In this document: positions 25,903-33,753 of the stretch, in pieces
Numbering within the stretch: the stretch's first letter is position 1
Layout: each line of letters begins with the position of its first letter
Origin: Marinigracilibium pacificum
GTDB lineage: Bacteria > Bacteroidota > Bacteroidia > Cytophagales > Cyclobacteriaceae
DNA length: 64,000 nt
Assembly: GCF_012926615.1 (NCBI RefSeq)
Contig: NZ_JABBNU010000004.1
Coordinates: forward strand, 310,001 to 374,000
Direction: 5' to 3'
Notes under the pieces: generated by a model
Seen by the model: the letters and a program-made list of their open reading frames with translations, nothing else
Database searches by the model: none
What the model was told of the DNA's origin: nothing
Program-made: the position numbers and the translations under genes

Positions 25903-26010
25903 GGCTCAAGCGTCTCGCGTGGGCCGTATACTCATTTGTAAGCAGGATTGCCTGACGGCGATCGTGGTCTGGAGTCGGTGCTAATGAAAACCATTTCGCT
26001 ATAGCGAAAT
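25903..26010 (+). repeat. Cassette-flanking structured repeat, copy 3
   Basis: First hairpin 25903-25925, CAGGAT-type hairpin, and tail GGTGCTAATGAAAACC ending at 25992, followed by a perfect palindrome ATTTCGCTATAGCGAAAT (25993-26010) in the place of the third hairpin. It is nearly identical to copy 2, which lies on the other side of the permease/kinase/sulfatase cassette and in the same orientation. Confidence 0.78.
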
Positions 26011-26036
26011 TAATTTAAACTATAAATGAATAATAT

Positions 26037-26107
26037 AGCAGGATTACCTAACGGCGATCCTGGACAGGGATGGGGCGCAAATGAAAACCATTTCGCTATC
26101 GCGCAAT
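26037..26107 (+). repeat. Cassette-flanking structured repeat, copy 4 (5'-truncated)
   Basis: This copy lacks the first hairpin. It starts at AGCAGGATTACC, keeps the ATCCTG arm and an AAATGAAAACC tail, and ends with a damaged version of the palindrome in copy 3 (ATTTCGCTATCGCGCAAT). Confidence 0.68.
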
Positions 26108-26119
26108 AATTTTTTGTTA

Positions 26120-26158
26120 GCACTGTCCAAATTCAAGCGAGCTTGACTTGTCCAGTGC
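26120..26158. repeat. Long imperfect hairpin next to repeat copy 4
   Basis: GCACTG (26120-26125) pairs with CAGTGC (26153-26158), and the inner TCAAGC pairs with GCTTGA around a GA loop. The TCAAGCGAGCTTGA core resembles the first hairpin of the nearby repeats, so it may be a diverged member. Confidence 0.5.
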
Positions 26159-26162
26159 AAAC

Positions 26163-26191
26163 AAAAAAACCTTGCATGGAAATGCAAGGTT
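26163..26191 (-). terminator. Rho-independent terminator of the tRNA transcript
   Basis: Read on the minus strand, CCTTGCAT pairs with ATGCAAGG around a short loop, followed by seven T residues. It lies 8 bp past the 3' end of tRNA-Pro. Confidence 0.88.
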
Positions 26192-26198
26192 TTCATTG

Positions 26199-26273
26199 TC
26201 GGGGTGGCAGGATTCGAACCTGCGACCTCCTGCTCCCAAAGCAGGCGCGATGACCGGGCTACGCTACACCCCG
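26199..26273 (-). tRNA. tRNA-Pro (anticodon TGG)
   Basis: On the minus strand the acceptor stem CGGGGTG pairs with CACCCCG, the anticodon loop TTTGGGA gives TGG, and the T-loop is GGTTCGAATCC. The gene is complete; CCA is not encoded after the discriminator A. The first 23 nt (26251-26273) are also present twice more upstream at a 105-bp period. Confidence 0.93.
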
Positions 26274-26355
26274 ATAAATTTCTTTGATACTTCTAATTGT
26301 ATCTGCAAGCTATTTTTGCCTCTGCGATCTTCCCGACACTCAAGTCGGGACGCTT

Positions 26356-26378
26356 TGACCGGGCTACGCTACACCCCG
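26356..26378 (-). pseudogene. tRNA-Pro 5' fragment, copy 2
   Basis: Exact copy of tRNA-Pro positions 1-23 (acceptor strand and start of the D arm), then unrelated sequence. It cannot fold into a tRNA. Confidence 0.85.
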
Positions 26379-26460
26379 ATAAATTTCTTTGATACTTCTA
26401 ATTGTATCTTCAAGCTATTTTTGCCTCTGCGATCTTCCCGACACTCAAGTCGGGACGCTT

Positions 26461-26483
26461 TGACCGGGCTACGCTACACCCCG
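26461..26483 (-). pseudogene. tRNA-Pro 5' fragment, copy 3, abutting tRNA-Ser
   Basis: Exact copy of tRNA-Pro positions 1-23, beginning at the base after the encoded CCA of tRNA-Ser. This suggests that tRNA-Ser and tRNA-Pro once lay back to back. Confidence 0.85.
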
Positions 26484-26573
<90 letters not shown>

Positions 26574-26751
26574 GGGTTTTATTCTGAATTAATCCTTTCA
26601 AAGTAACTGCCTCGTTCGGCTTTTTCCCTCAAAAGTGATGCAAATATAAACGATTGTTTTTTACTTCTTCAACCCCAAACCAAAAAAAAATTTAAAAAAG
26701 TTTTTAACACCATTTAACCCCTTACAGGTTTCCCTCTTTGACTCACTTAGT

Positions 26752-26759
26752 TATATTTG
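26752..26759 (+). promoter_or_regulatory. Bacteroidota-type -7 box for the bat genes
   Basis: TATATTTG fits the TAnnTTTG consensus and lies 22 bp before the ATG at 26782. A TTTG is present upstream but at shorter than usual spacing, so the -33 element is uncertain. Confidence 0.5.
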
Positions 26760-26781
26760 TTTTCTAAATTATTTTTATAAT

Positions 26782-27753
26782 ATGAATTGGTACGTCGAAC
26801 CTGATAATACGGTTTACATTTTTATCGGACTCTTTATCCTGATCTATCTGCTATATATTGTCCGTGTATCTGTCATATCCCGAAAAATGGGTGTCCCCTA
26901 CTATGGTATCGCTTTTAAGGTGATTCTCAGAACTGTCTACTTCTCTCTGTTTATTATAGCCCTGTTAGGTCCTTCCTTTGGACAGGCAAAAGATGAGATT
27001 CAGGCGGTTGGTAAAGACATCTACTTTTGTGTCGATTTATCTGAGTCAATGAATGCCAATGATATCGAGCCTACCCGTCTTTCCAACCTAAAACATGAAC
27101 TGGTGGAAATTGTAAATGCATTTAGTGGAGACAGAATGAGTCTGATAATCTTTTCTGGTGAGGCATTTATTCAATGTCCTTTAACTTATGACCAATCAGC
27201 ACTCAGTCTATATATTGAAACACTTTCTACAAGCCTGGTGCCGGAAACAGGAACTAATTTTGGACCACCTCTTGAAATGGCCATCTCCAAAATGAATGAA
27301 AATGAGGATGTTGCCGGGAAGGAAACAAACAAAGTGATTGTATTGATGTCTGATGGAGAAGATTTTGGTGAAAAAACTAATGAAGCGGTTAAGAAGATCA
27401 AAGACGAAGATATTTCGTTATATACTTTAGGTATTGGAACAAGACAAGGCAGCAGAATTCCTCAAGGAAGCTCTTACAAAGCTGATAAACAAGGACAACC
27501 TGTAATCACCAAATTAAACCCTGAAGACCTAATCAGTCTTGCAGATGAAACAGGCGGAAAATATTACGAAATATCTGACCAAAAGAATGAAACTGACCAG
27601 CTTATTCGTGATATACGAGAAGTTGAAGGACAAATTCAAGCTACGAGGGTTATTGATGTTAATCAAAACAAATACTGGATATTCCTGGCAATAGCAATGG
27701 GTCTATTTATTCTTGATATGTTAGTTCCGGTTAAAACATTACAATTGAAATGA
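26782..27753 (+). CDS. batB: BatB-like VWA-domain membrane protein
   Basis: This 323-residue protein has two N-terminal membrane helices (about residues 10-28 and 50-66), a von Willebrand factor A domain and a C-terminal helix near 300-315. The MIDAS motif is intact: DLSESMNANDIEPTRL (DxSxS), the Thr in ETGTNFGPP, and MSDGEDFGE. This layout is that of the Bat aerotolerance proteins, which are inner-membrane proteins exposing a VWA domain to the periplasm. The stop overlaps the next gene start by 4 bp (ATGA). Upstream lie tRNA genes, so the usual BatA partner is not adjacent, and no BatD follows. Confidence 0.85.
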   Translation: MNWYVEPDNTVYIFIGLFILIYLLYIVRVSVISRKMGVPYYGIAFKVILRTVYFSLFIIALLGPSFGQAKDEIQAVGKDIYFCVDLSESMNANDIEPTRLSNLKHELVEIVNAFSGDRMSLIIFSGEAFIQCPLTYDQSALSLYIETLSTSLVPETGTNFGPPLEMAISKMNENEDVAGKETNKVIVLMSDGEDFGEKTNEAVKKIKDEDISLYTLGIGTRQGSRIPQGSSYKADKQGQPVITKLNPEDLISLADETGGKYYEISDQKNETDQLIRDIREVEGQIQATRVIDVNQNKYWIFLAIAMGLFILDMLVPVKTLQLK

Positions 27754-28628
27754 GATACTTATTACTATTTATATTTTCAGGTTTATTCATCGCTCAGTTA
27801 TCAGCAAATGATATAGCGGAGATCAATAAATTAAAGAAAGAAGCAACCGAAGCTTTTAATAATGAAAATTATGAGGTGGCTATTGAAAAATTCATCCTTT
27901 TAAAAGATTCATTTAATGTAAAAGAGGAAACGCTCCTTTTAAACCTGGCTCACTCCTACTGGAATTCTGGAGACACAACCCAAGCTCAAAGCAGCTATTC
28001 CAACCTTCTGGATGCTAAAGATAAAGAGATCCGTTCAATAGCTTATCAGCAAACCGGCAGCATAGCATTTCATAAAAAGAACTATGACTCCGCAATTGCC
28101 ATGTATAAACAATCCCTCCTGGCTAATCCATATAATGAACAAGCTCGGTATGATTTTGAGTTGGCAATGAAGAAAAAGAAAGAGGAAGAAGAAAAGAAAA
28201 AGCAGGAACAACAAAAAGATCAGCAAAAGAACAAGGACGAGCAGAACAAAGACGAAAAGAACGAGGATCAAAAAAATAAAGATCAGAAAAACGATCAAAA
28301 TAAAAATAAGAGCGGGGAAGAAAAAGAAGATAAGTCTAAGCAAGAAGAGCAAGAAAAAGCTGACGAAGAAAAAGCCGACCAGAAAAAGAAACAGGAAAAT
28401 GACGGAAAGGCTGAAAAAGACAAAGAGGATAAAGAACAAAACGACGAAACTGATAAAGAGAAGCAAGAAAAAATGAAAAAGCTTCGTGAAAAACTTCAGG
28501 AGATGAATATGTCTGAAGAAAAAGCCCAAATGATTCTCGAAGCACTTCAAAACAACGAAGTTCAATATCTGAAACAGATGCAGCGTAAGTCAACAAAACA
28601 AAAAGACAGTGATAAACCAGACTGGTAA
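27750..28628 (+). CDS. batC: BatC-like TPR protein with highly charged C-terminal half
   Basis: This 292-residue protein has a signal peptide (LLLFIFSGLFIAQLSA), about three TPR repeats (residues 25-130, for example EATEAFNNENYEVAIEKF and YDSAIAMYKQSLLANPYNEQA), and then about 115 residues made almost only of Lys, Glu, Gln, Asp and Asn. A short helical tail (EEKAQMILEALQNNEVQYL) closes it. The overlap with the VWA gene and the TPR fold fit BatC. The charged segment is purine-rich in DNA and probably an extended coil or linker that holds the periplasmic Bat complex (inference). A terminator follows at once, so the transcript ends here. Confidence 0.85.
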   Translation: MRYLLLFIFSGLFIAQLSANDIAEINKLKKEATEAFNNENYEVAIEKFILLKDSFNVKEETLLLNLAHSYWNSGDTTQAQSSYSNLLDAKDKEIRSIAYQQTGSIAFHKKNYDSAIAMYKQSLLANPYNEQARYDFELAMKKKKEEEEKKKQEQQKDQQKNKDEQNKDEKNEDQKNKDQKNDQNKNKSGEEKEDKSKQEEQEKADEEKADQKKKQENDGKAEKDKEDKEQNDETDKEKQEKMKKLREKLQEMNMSEEKAQMILEALQNNEVQYLKQMQRKSTKQKDSDKPDW

Positions 28629-28633
28629 AAAAG

Positions 28634-28659
28634 AAGCCACCATTAGAGTGGCTTTTTTT
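28634..28659 (+). terminator. Rho-independent terminator after batC
   Basis: GCCAC (28636-28640) pairs with GTGGC (28648-28652), flanked by AA/TT, then seven T residues. Confidence 0.88.
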
Positions 28660-28785
28660 ATAATAGTCGACCCTAACATTTGTTCGCTGTAACGTGATTT
28701 TAATTTCTTATTTAATTAAGTTGCAAGTGAATAAACAATCATTAATCTAAAGAGAGATTTGTCTCTTTTAAACATTAATAAATTC

Positions 28786-29964
28786 ATGAAAGAAGTATAT
28801 ATCGTATCGGCTGTCAGAACCCCAATTGGCAGTTTCAATGGAACTTTAGCAAATATCCCTGCTACAAAACTAGGTACTATTGCAATAAAAGGCGCACTTG
28901 AAAAAGCTGGTGTTTCTGCAGAACATGTACAGGAAGTTTATATGGGTAATGTGGTTTCAGCCGGTTTAGGTCAGGCTCCTGCTCGTCAGGCTGCACTTGG
29001 CGCAGGAATCGGAACCAATGTTCCATGTACGACTGTAAATAAAGTTTGTAGTAGCGGATTAAAATCTGTTATGCTGGCTGCTCAAAGTATCATGCTTGGC
29101 CATAATGACGTTGTGGTTGCCGGTGGTATGGAGAACATGTCTTCTATTCCTTACTACCTGCCAAAAGCTCGCTGGGGCATGAAGTATGGTCATAGCCAGG
29201 TTATCGATGGTCTTATGCACGATGGTCTTTGGGAAGCATATAACGGATTCCCAATGGGTAACTGCGCAGATAATACTGCTAAAGAAATGGCTATAACTCG
29301 TGAGCAGCAGGATGAATATGCTATAAGAAGTTACAAACTATCAGCAGAAAGCACTGAAAAAGGTTACTTCAAAGAAGAAATCGTTCCTGTAGAAATCCCT
29401 CAGCGTAAAGGTGATCCAATACTTATGACTGAAGATGAGGAATATAAAAACGTTAACTTTGATAAGATTCCTTCATTAAATCCTGTATTTAGCAAAGACG
29501 GAACAGTAACTGCTGCTAATGCAAGTACAATTAATGACGGTGCATCTGCGCTTGTAGTTATGAGCAAGGAAAAAGCTGAAGAGCTTGGTGTTAAGCCAAT
29601 AGCTAAGATTTTAGCCTTCGCCGATGCAGCACAAGATCCAATATGGTTCACAACTGCTCCTTCGTTAGCTATTCCAAAAGCGCTTGAAAGAGCAGGCCTT
29701 TCAATCGGTGAAGTTGACTATTTTGAAATAAATGAAGCTTTCTCTGCTGTAGCATTAGCAAACAACCAAAAACTAGGTCTTGACACTGATAAAGTAAACG
29801 TATTTGGTGGTGCTGTTGCATTAGGTCACCCACTTGGAGCTTCTGGAGCTAGAATCCTGACTACTCTAACTTCAGTATTGAAGCAAAAAGATGCAAAAAT
29901 AGGAACTGTGGGTATTTGTAATGGTGGTGGCGGTGCCAGTGCCATGGTTATCGAAAAACTATAA
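28786..29964 (+). CDS. Acetyl-CoA C-acetyltransferase (thiolase)
   Basis: The ATG at 28786 (MKEVYIVSAVRTPIGSF) is preferred to an upstream in-frame TTG; this gives 392 residues, the usual length. The acyl-accepting Cys is Cys88 in NKVCSSGLKSVMLAAQ. NEAFSAVALANNQ, the His in GGAVALGHPLGASGAR, and the second catalytic Cys in GICNGGGGASA complete the active site. It condenses or cleaves acetoacetyl-CoA in fatty-acid breakdown or ketone-body metabolism. It stands alone between two terminators. Codon use is more regular than in its neighbours, suggesting high expression. Confidence 0.97.
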   Translation: MKEVYIVSAVRTPIGSFNGTLANIPATKLGTIAIKGALEKAGVSAEHVQEVYMGNVVSAGLGQAPARQAALGAGIGTNVPCTTVNKVCSSGLKSVMLAAQSIMLGHNDVVVAGGMENMSSIPYYLPKARWGMKYGHSQVIDGLMHDGLWEAYNGFPMGNCADNTAKEMAITREQQDEYAIRSYKLSAESTEKGYFKEEIVPVEIPQRKGDPILMTEDEEYKNVNFDKIPSLNPVFSKDGTVTAANASTINDGASALVVMSKEKAEELGVKPIAKILAFADAAQDPIWFTTAPSLAIPKALERAGLSIGEVDYFEINEAFSAVALANNQKLGLDTDKVNVFGGAVALGHPLGASGARILTTLTSVLKQKDAKIGTVGICNGGGGASAMVIEKL

Positions 29965-29986
29965 TTCTAACCATACTAAAAAACTG

Positions 29987-30018
29987 AGCCTTACGTTATA
30001 CGTAGGGCTTTTTTTTTA
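29987..30018 (+). terminator. Rho-independent terminator after the thiolase gene
   Basis: AGCCTTACG (29987-29995) pairs with CGTAGGGCT (30001-30009), one G-T pair, 5-nt loop, followed by nine T residues. Confidence 0.9.
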
Positions 30019-30107
30019 TGTTTAATACAAACAAAGCCCTTAATTTATCAACTCGATCCATCTATGCTCTTTAGCATATTTTGGGTTTAATAATGTATAT
30101 TTACCCT

Positions 30108-31406
30108 ATGCTCAAACAATTATTATTAGTCACAACGCTACTATTCTTTAACTTCCTGATAACGGCTCAGGATTCTTATGGTAAAAAAGTCATTACACGG
30201 TATAGTAATGGAGATGTCAAAGAGGAATATTATGTAATGGGAAAAGACCAGAACATGATGAATGGCCCTTACGTCACCTATTATGTCGGAGGACAAATAG
30301 CCGGAGAAGGCCAGTTTAAGGACGGTAAAAGAGAAGGTACATTCACTTCATACTATGAAGACGGTACCACAATGCGTGTGATCAATTATAAAGAAGGTGA
30401 AAGACATGGTTCTTTTAGCATTTATAACAAGGAAGGGATCAAAATTCAAGAGGGTGAGTATGTAATGGGTAATATCGTTGGAAAGGTATCTGTATACCTC
30501 GAAGAAGGAATATTAAAAAGCGAAACTCAATTTCAAAATGGAATGCCAGAAGGAAGTGTAAAGCAATACTATGAAAATGGTAATGTCAAACAAGACATTG
30601 TCTATAAAAATGGTAAGCAAAATGGTGTTTCAAAGCAGTTTTATAAAGATGGTCAACTTAAAACAGAGGCCAATTATGAAGATGGATACCTCACCGGGTT
30701 TTTTAAAACTTATTATCCAAATGGCAAATTAGAGACTGAAAGCTACCTGGTAGATGGAAACAGGCATGGTGAGTTCAAAACATATAATATGGAAGGTAAT
30801 CTTATAATGAAGGGAGAATTCAAAGACGGATTACTTGATGGACCTAATCTAGCCTATTATAATTCAGGTAAAATAAAACATGAACTTGAATACAAGAAGG
30901 GCTCAAGACAGGGTACCGCTCATTATTACTTTGAAAATGGTGATACCGAACGTGAAGTAACCTATAAAAGTAATGAGGAATACCAGGACATTACCGAATA
31001 CTATCCTAACGGGAAAGTAAAATATAAGCATTTCATTCGTGAGGGTCAGAAAAATGGACTGTGGAAGTATTTCTATGACAATGGGCAATTGCAAAAAGAA
31101 GTTCCTTATGATAAAGGCAGACCTCATGGCACTTTGAAAACTTATTATGAAAATGGTAATCAGGAAACTGAAGCAAATTATGCAACAGGGTTTCTGCACG
31201 GACAATATACTTCATGGTATCCTGATAATACAGTTAAAATAAAAGTAGGCTACCAGTTAGGGAAACGTAAAGGATCATATGTAGAGTATTACCAAAATGG
31301 CCAGATAAAGGCCAAAGGACAATATTATGATGATAAACAAGTGGGAGATTGGAAGTTTTATGATGAAGAAGGAAATCTACTTGCAGGAGAAAAAATCCTT
31401 GATTAA
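30108..31406 (+). CDS. Secreted MORN-repeat (YwqK-type) protein
   Basis: The ATG at 30108 gives a clean signal peptide (MLKQLLLVTTLLFFNFLITAQ) and 432 residues; an in-frame ATG at 30093 would add five residues. The rest is a run of about 15 repeats of roughly 23 residues with the pattern YYxNGxxKxExxYxxGxxxGxxxxY, such as YYENGNVKQDIVYKNGKQNG and YYENGNQETEANYATGFLHG. Such beta-hairpin repeats form an elongated solenoid; the function is not known, although databases often name them toxin-antitoxin YwqK-type. Nothing in the neighbourhood supports a toxin role. It is monocistronic, lying between a terminator and the purC promoter. Confidence 0.88.
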   Translation: MLKQLLLVTTLLFFNFLITAQDSYGKKVITRYSNGDVKEEYYVMGKDQNMMNGPYVTYYVGGQIAGEGQFKDGKREGTFTSYYEDGTTMRVINYKEGERHGSFSIYNKEGIKIQEGEYVMGNIVGKVSVYLEEGILKSETQFQNGMPEGSVKQYYENGNVKQDIVYKNGKQNGVSKQFYKDGQLKTEANYEDGYLTGFFKTYYPNGKLETESYLVDGNRHGEFKTYNMEGNLIMKGEFKDGLLDGPNLAYYNSGKIKHELEYKKGSRQGTAHYYFENGDTEREVTYKSNEEYQDITEYYPNGKVKYKHFIREGQKNGLWKYFYDNGQLQKEVPYDKGRPHGTLKTYYENGNQETEANYATGFLHGQYTSWYPDNTVKIKVGYQLGKRKGSYVEYYQNGQIKAKGQYYDDKQVGDWKFYDEEGNLLAGEKILD

Positions 31407-31429
31407 CAATTTTTATTTATAAGGTATCC

Positions 31430-31459
31430 TTTGAAGCAATAAACACTTTCTTATTTTTG
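31430..31459 (+). promoter_or_regulatory. Bacteroidota-type promoter of purC
   Basis: TTTG (31430-31433), an 18-bp spacer and TATTTTTG (31452-31459) match the TTTG/TAnnTTTG consensus of the Bacteroidota primary sigma factor. The -7 box ends 5 bp before the purC ATG, so the transcript would have almost no leader. Confidence 0.7.
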
Positions 31460-31464
31460 CATTC

Positions 31465-32409
31465 ATGAATCAACAAGCACTAAAAGAAACCAATTTTAAT
31501 TTCCCTGGTCAGGATAAATTTTATCGTGGGAAAGTAAGGGATGTTTATACATTTGGAGACAAACTAGTAATGGTAGCCTCCGACAGAATCTCAGCTTTCG
31601 ACGTTGTGTTACCAAAACCAATACCATTTAAAGGACAGGTTTTAAATACTATCGCTGCAAAGTTTCTTGAAGCTACAAGTGATATTGTTCCTAACTGGGT
31701 GATTAATGTTCCAGACCCGAATGTTACCATCGGAAAAGCTTGTGATGCATATCCTGTTGAAATGGTTATCAGAGGTTACCTTGCTGGTCATGCCTGGAGA
31801 ACTTACAAATCCGGAAAGAGAGAACTTTGTGGAGTCACTCTTCCAGAGGGCTTAAAAGAAAACGATAAACTCCCGGAACCAATCATAACACCTACTACTA
31901 AAGCACATGAAGGCCATGATGAGGATATAAGCAGAGAAGAAATTCTTGCTCAAGGCCTTGTTTCTGAAGATGAGTATCTTCAGTTAGAAGATTATACAAG
32001 AAAGTTATTTCAGCGTGGTACTGAGATGGCAAAAGAGCAAGGACTAATCCTTGTCGATACAAAATACGAATTTGGAAAATTCGAAGATAAAATATACCTT
32101 ATAGACGAAATTCATACTCCTGATTCATCCAGATATTTTTATTCTGATGGATATGAAGAAAGACAAAATGCTGGTGAACCTCAAAAGCAATTGTCAAAGG
32201 AGTTTGTCAGACAATGGTTACTGGAAAATGATTTCGCAGGGAAAGATGGACAGACAGTTCCGGAAATGACTCCTGAAAAAATAAATGAGATTAGTGACCG
32301 GTATATTGAATTATATGAAAAAGTTACTGGATTACCATTTGAAAAAGCAGATAATGATAATATGGTAGCCAGAATTGAAGAAAATATTAAAAACGCATTG
32401 TCCCTATGA
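31465..32409 (+). CDS. purC: Phosphoribosylaminoimidazole-succinocarboxamide synthase (SAICAR synthetase)
   Basis: This 314-residue enzyme of de novo purine synthesis joins CAIR and aspartate with ATP to give SAICAR. It shows the ATP-binding [20 protein letters not shown], the family signature [29 protein letters not shown], and [15 protein letters not shown], with LVDTKYEFG further on. The length of about 310 fits the long (yeast-like) form rather than the 240-residue form. The last 4 bp overlap the STAS gene (ATGA), so purine synthesis and this regulator share a transcript. A promoter lies just upstream of the ATG. Confidence 0.98.
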   Translation: MNQQALKETNFNFPGQDKFYRGKVRDVYTFGDKLVMVASDRISAFDVVLPKPIPFKGQVLNTIAAKFLEATSDIVPNWVINVPDPNVTIGKACDAYPVEMVIRGYLAGHAWRTYKSGKRELCGVTLPEGLKENDKLPEPIITPTTKAHEGHDEDISREEILAQGLVSEDEYLQLEDYTRKLFQRGTEMAKEQGLILVDTKYEFGKFEDKIYLIDEIHTPDSSRYFYSDGYEERQNAGEPQKQLSKEFVRQWLLENDFAGKDGQTVPEMTPEKINEISDRYIELYEKVTGLPFEKADNDNMVARIEENIKNALSL

Positions 32410-32789
32410 AATACGAATTAGAAGAACAAGATAAATATACAGTAATAACAATCAAGCAAGAAAAGGTTGATTCATCTATCGCCCCTGATGTAAAATCAAA
32501 ATTGGTTAAAATGCATGCTGAGGGTGTAGGAAATCTTGTGCTTAATTTAAATGATGTGAAGTATATGGATTCATCAGGATTAAGTGCTCTTTTAGTTGGT
32601 AACAGATTGTTTACTGAAGATGGTGGAGATTTTATTTTATGTAATATCTCTGATCATGTTATGAAACTTATAAACATTTCTCAGTTAGATAAGGTTTTGA
32701 CTATAGTTCAGAATATCGAAGAGGCTGTAGACCTTGTTTATATGAATGAACTGGAGCGGGAATTCAAAAATGAAAACCCTGAAGAATAG
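32406..32789 (+). CDS. STAS-domain anti-sigma factor antagonist
   Basis: This 127-residue single-domain protein matches SpoIIAA/RsbV-type anti-anti-sigma factors. The phosphorylation segment is [14 protein letters not shown] with Ser56/Ser57, preceded by the strand LVLNLNDV. The C-terminal tail ([12 protein letters not shown]) is short and acidic. In the family, the dephosphorylated protein binds a serine kinase anti-sigma factor. No RsbW-like kinase or PP2C phosphatase is next to it. It overlaps purC by 4 bp and precedes rnz by 42 bp. In Bacteroidota, stand-alone STAS proteins near rnz are common and their partners are unknown. Confidence 0.9.
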   Translation: MKYELEEQDKYTVITIKQEKVDSSIAPDVKSKLVKMHAEGVGNLVLNLNDVKYMDSSGLSALLVGNRLFTEDGGDFILCNISDHVMKLINISQLDKVLTIVQNIEEAVDLVYMNELEREFKNENPEE

Positions 32790-32831
32790 ACAGTTAGAAT
32801 TGTAAGTATTTATTTTTTAAACTTTATTGGT

Positions 32832-33749
32832 TTGGCTTTTTATATAACAATTTTAGGCTCAAATGCCTCTACTCCGGCTTATGGCAGGAATCAGACGTCG
32901 CAGTATATTAAGCTGCATGGTCATAATTTTTTGATGGATTGTGGTGAGGGCACCCAGTTGTTACTTAAAAAGAACAGACTAAAGCTTCAGCGAATAAATA
33001 AAATTTTCATAAGTCATTTGCATGGTGATCACTACTTTGGTCTTATAGGCCTGGTTTCCACCATGCATTTGTTAGGAAGAAATTCACCTTTAGAGATTTA
33101 TGGACCTAAAGGTCTTGGTGATATTCTTACAATCCAGTTTAAATATTCAGACACGAAACTAAGATACGATCTTAAATTTCATGAATTAACATACGGCGAT
33201 AGCGGAATAATTTTTGAAGATAGCAAAATCCAGGTTGAGCATTTTCCGTTGAAGCACCGAATAGATTGTCATGGGTATATTTTTAGAGAAAAACCAAAGC
33301 CAATCAGAATAAACAGAGAAGCAATACCTGAAAATTTATCTGTTGATGAGGTTTCTACTTTGAGACAAGGCAAATCTGTTCTAAATGAAGATGGTAGCAT
33401 CAAATATGATAAAAAGGACTTCACCTTACCTCCTAGAAAATCATTTAGTTATGCATTTGCATCAGATACAATTTATGATCCTGAAATAGTAAATTATATC
33501 AAAGATGTAGACGTGCTCTATCATGAATCTACGTTCTTGAAAGACGAGGAAGAAAGAGCTGCTCAGACATATCATTCAACGACAGTACAGGCAGCAGATA
33601 TTGCAAAAAGAGCTAATGTGGGGAAATTATTATTAGGTCATTATTCTACCCGTTACCGAAACCTCGGACCTTTTGCTGATGAAGCTAAAGAAGTTTTCCC
33701 TAATGCTGAACTTTCTGTTGAAGGCAAAGTTTATGAACTAAAAGAATAA
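32832..33749 (+). CDS. rnz: Ribonuclease Z (tRNA 3' endonuclease)
   Basis: This 305-residue metallo-beta-lactamase-fold nuclease trims tRNA 3' trailers. The zinc motif is SHLHGDHYFGLIG (HxHxDH), and MDCGEGTQLLL, VEHFPLKHRIDCHGYIF, FASDT and LGHYSTRY supply the remaining conserved segments. The start is TTG at 32832: no in-frame ATG exists between it and conserved sequence, and AFYITILGSNASTPAYGRN aligns with the usual N-terminus of the family. The enzyme is relevant here because tRNA-Pro in the window lacks an encoded CCA. It lies downstream of the STAS gene and 4 bp before the transporter. Confidence 0.96.
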   Translation: MAFYITILGSNASTPAYGRNQTSQYIKLHGHNFLMDCGEGTQLLLKKNRLKLQRINKIFISHLHGDHYFGLIGLVSTMHLLGRNSPLEIYGPKGLGDILTIQFKYSDTKLRYDLKFHELTYGDSGIIFEDSKIQVEHFPLKHRIDCHGYIFREKPKPIRINREAIPENLSVDEVSTLRQGKSVLNEDGSIKYDKKDFTLPPRKSFSYAFASDTIYDPEIVNYIKDVDVLYHESTFLKDEEERAAQTYHSTTVQAADIAKRANVGKLLLGHYSTRYRNLGPFADEAKEVFPNAELSVEGKVYELKE

Positions 33750-33753
33750 CATA

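Larger units (their letters stand above)
25794..26198. other. Gene-free region holding structured repeats
   Basis: About 400 bp with no gene. It holds a degenerate hairpin piece near 25851-25874, repeat copies 3 and 4, a long imperfect hairpin (26120-26158) and the terminator of the tRNA transcript (26163-26191). All of the stretch after about 25850 is explained by these elements. Confidence 0.7.
26251..26483 (-). repeat. 105-bp tandem repeat built on the 5' part of tRNA-Pro
   Basis: The 23-nt tRNA-Pro 5' segment occurs at 26251-26273, 26356-26378 and 26461-26483, exactly 105 bp apart. The 82-bp spacers are nearly identical; I see a two-base difference (ATCTGC against ATCTTC). Each spacer has a hairpin TCCCGAC-ACTCAA-GTCGGGA. 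The outermost copy directly abuts the CCA end of tRNA-Ser. Confidence 0.92.

Noticed and set aside
26251-26483. CRISPR-like periodicity
   Set aside because: The spacers are nearly identical to each other and the repeated part is tRNA sequence, so this is a tandem duplication and not an array with unique spacers.
28035-28596. Long antisense open frames rich in Phe and Leu opposite batC
   Set aside because: They are shadows of the purine-rich Lys/Glu/Gln codons of the charged tail and have no start context of their own.
30108-31406. Toxin-antitoxin role for the YwqK/MORN protein
   Set aside because: The database-style name is not backed by a toxin partner; the gene is secreted and stands alone between a terminator and the purC promoter.
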